Notes under the pieces: generated by a model
What the model was told of the DNA's origin: nothing
Seen by the model: only the letters and a program-made list of their open reading frames with translations
The model's database searches: none
Source: Phycisphaerales bacterium UBA4658
GTDB lineage: Bacteria; Planctomycetota; Phycisphaerae; Phycisphaerales; UBA1924
Reading direction: 5' to 3'
DNA length: 15,297 nucleotides
Assembly: GCA_002405485.1 (NCBI GenBank)
Contig: DHLW01000097.1
Location: forward strand, 26,657 to 41,953
Made by a program: the position numbers and the translations under genes
Shown: in pieces, positions 14,890-15,297 of the stretch
Layout of the letters: each line of letters opens with the position of its first letter
Numbering within the stretch: the first letter of the stretch is position 1

Positions 14890-14929
14890 GGCATGGTGGG
14901 GGGCTGCTTCCGCGAGCCGAGACCATGCC
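14890..14929 (-). other. Two-part hairpin with GNRA loop upstream of metK
   Basis: On the minus strand GGCATGGT (14929-14922) pairs perfectly with ACCATGCC (14897-14890). Inside lies a second stem, GGCT-C-GC with GC-AGCC, closed by a GGAA tetraloop, with CTC opposite CCCC as an internal loop. The structure lies about 100 bases before metK. It could be a cis-regulatory RNA, a DNA-binding palindrome, or the far end of the upstream gene's transcript. No T-tract follows it. Confidence 0.5.
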
Positions 14930-15009
14930 ATGTGCGTTCCACCTGGGCAGGCGCGATCGGGGGCCTGGCCGTCGGTCCTCATCAGGGGGTGTGACGCTCG
15001 TGAGATTGC

Positions 15010-15027
15010 CGACAGGTCCTCCTGCCG
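15010..15027 (-). terminator. Candidate hairpin after the enoyl-CoA hydratase-family gene
   Basis: On the minus strand CGGCAGG (15027-15021) pairs with CCTGTCG (15016-15010), with one G-T pair and an AGGA loop. It begins one base after the stop codon. There is no T-tract, so termination is only suggested. Confidence 0.35.
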
Positions 15028-15028
15028 C

Positions 15029-15297
15029 TCATCCGAGCTTGGCTCGCAGCATCGCCTGTGCCTCGTCCGAGGCCAGAACGTCCGCGGAGACGCCGGCGCT
15101 TCGGCGGGCAAGCTCAAGGTCGGTCGAGCCGTCGAGCGTGTTCAGGAGGTTCTTGGTCGCACGAAGCGCGCCCGGTCCGCCGGCCAGGAGTTTCTCGGCG
15201 AGGGCCTGCGTGGCGTTCTCCAGACCATCGCGGCTCTCGACGCACTCGCTGACGAGCCCGAGCGCGAGCGCGTCGGCCCCGGACATGACTCCGCCGC
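15029..15297 (-). CDS. Enoyl-CoA hydratase/isomerase family protein, C-terminal part; 5' end outside window
   Basis: Only the last 89 or so residues are present, and the frame runs off the right edge of the window. They read G-G-V-M-S-G-A-D-A-L-A-L-G-L-V-S-E-C-V, the 'A-x-E-A-x-x-x-G-L-V' segment that follows the active site in crotonase-fold enzymes. Next comes the A-L-A-E-K-L-L-A-G-G-P-G-A-L-R-A-T-K helix and a tail with A-S-D-E-A-Q-A-M-L-R-A-K-L, equivalent to the usual 'S-x-D-x-x-E-G-x-x-A-F' end. Crotonase enzymes act on CoA thioesters, for example hydrating enoyl-CoA in fatty-acid oxidation. The catalytic glutamates would be upstream, outside the window, so the specific reaction cannot be told. 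It lies on the same strand as metK but is 240 bases away. Confidence 0.85.
   Translation of the reverse strand, partial: GGVMSGADALALGLVSECVESRDGLENATQALAEKLLAGGPGALRATKNLLNTLDGSTDLELARRSAGVSADVLASDEAQAMLRAKLG

Larger units (their letters stand above)
14789..15028 (-). other. Intergenic region upstream of metK
   Basis: These 240 bases separate the enoyl-CoA hydratase-family stop from metK and hold no plausible gene. They contain a hairpin directly after the upstream stop (15010-15027), a two-part inverted repeat (14890-14929), and a loosely spaced promoter-like pair (14813-14843). The S-box, SAM-II and SMK-box consensus features were looked for by eye and not seen. Confidence 0.5.

Noticed and set aside
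14961..14985. CTGATGAG on the minus strand, resembling the hammerhead ribozyme core
   Set aside because: No matching GAAA segment or flanking helices could be found at the needed distance.
14789..15028. Known SAM or SAH riboswitch upstream of metK
   Set aside because: The conserved cores of the S-box, SAM-II and SMK-box classes were not recognisable by eye. A covariance-model search would settle it.

Overview
The window is high-GC bacterial DNA with tightly packed genes. It most likely comes from a planctomycete of the Phycisphaerae/Phycisphaerales type. The main reason is the C-terminal module on two secreted proteins, which has two EF-hand-like repeats reading D-x-D-G-x-G...D-(I/V)-F-x-(F/Y)-L-N and ends in W-F-x-G-C. 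This matches the 'GC-type dockerin' known mainly from that group. A third secreted protein carries a more classical dockerin. Futalosine-route menaquinone synthesis (MqnD) and an HExxH lipoprotein also fit. No mobile element, CRISPR array, tRNA or rRNA is visible.

Layout. The plus-strand block (1-7972) holds the 3' end of purF, a gamma-glutamyltransferase-family Ntn hydrolase, mqnD, a five-heme cytochrome c with a C-terminal dockerin, a cystathionine gamma-synthase/lyase-family PLP enzyme, and an unrecognised helical, probably coiled-coil protein. The minus-strand block (7982-15297) reads, in transcription order, the 3' end of an enoyl-CoA hydratase-family gene, metK, a lipoprotein with a gluzincin-type HExxH site, a GH13 alpha-amylase with a dockerin, and a beta-lactamase-fold serine hydrolase with a GC-type dockerin. 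The two blocks converge at 7972/7982 with nine bases between the stops, and a small hairpin spans both stop codons.

How the genes may work together. Housekeeping functions (purine synthesis, SAM synthesis, sulfur amino acid metabolism, menaquinone, fatty-acid oxidation) alternate with exported proteins. Three of the exported proteins (cytochrome, amylase, serine hydrolase) carry dockerin-type repeats, which suggests a surface or extracellular anchoring system whose cohesin-like partner is not in the window. A dockerin on a multiheme cytochrome is the most unusual feature: it would place a redox protein in the same anchoring scheme as hydrolases. MqnD lies immediately upstream of the cytochrome, so a menaquinone-to-cytochrome link is possible but unproven.

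Regulatory signals read by eye include a strong intrinsic terminator after metK that also sits in the leader of the lipoprotein gene, a two-part hairpin with a GNRA loop between the enoyl-CoA hydratase gene and metK, a 14-bp tandem repeat before the cytochrome, and two genes whose -10-like boxes lie 7-8 bases before the ATG, as in leaderless mRNAs. Promoter and hairpin calls were made without folding or alignment software.
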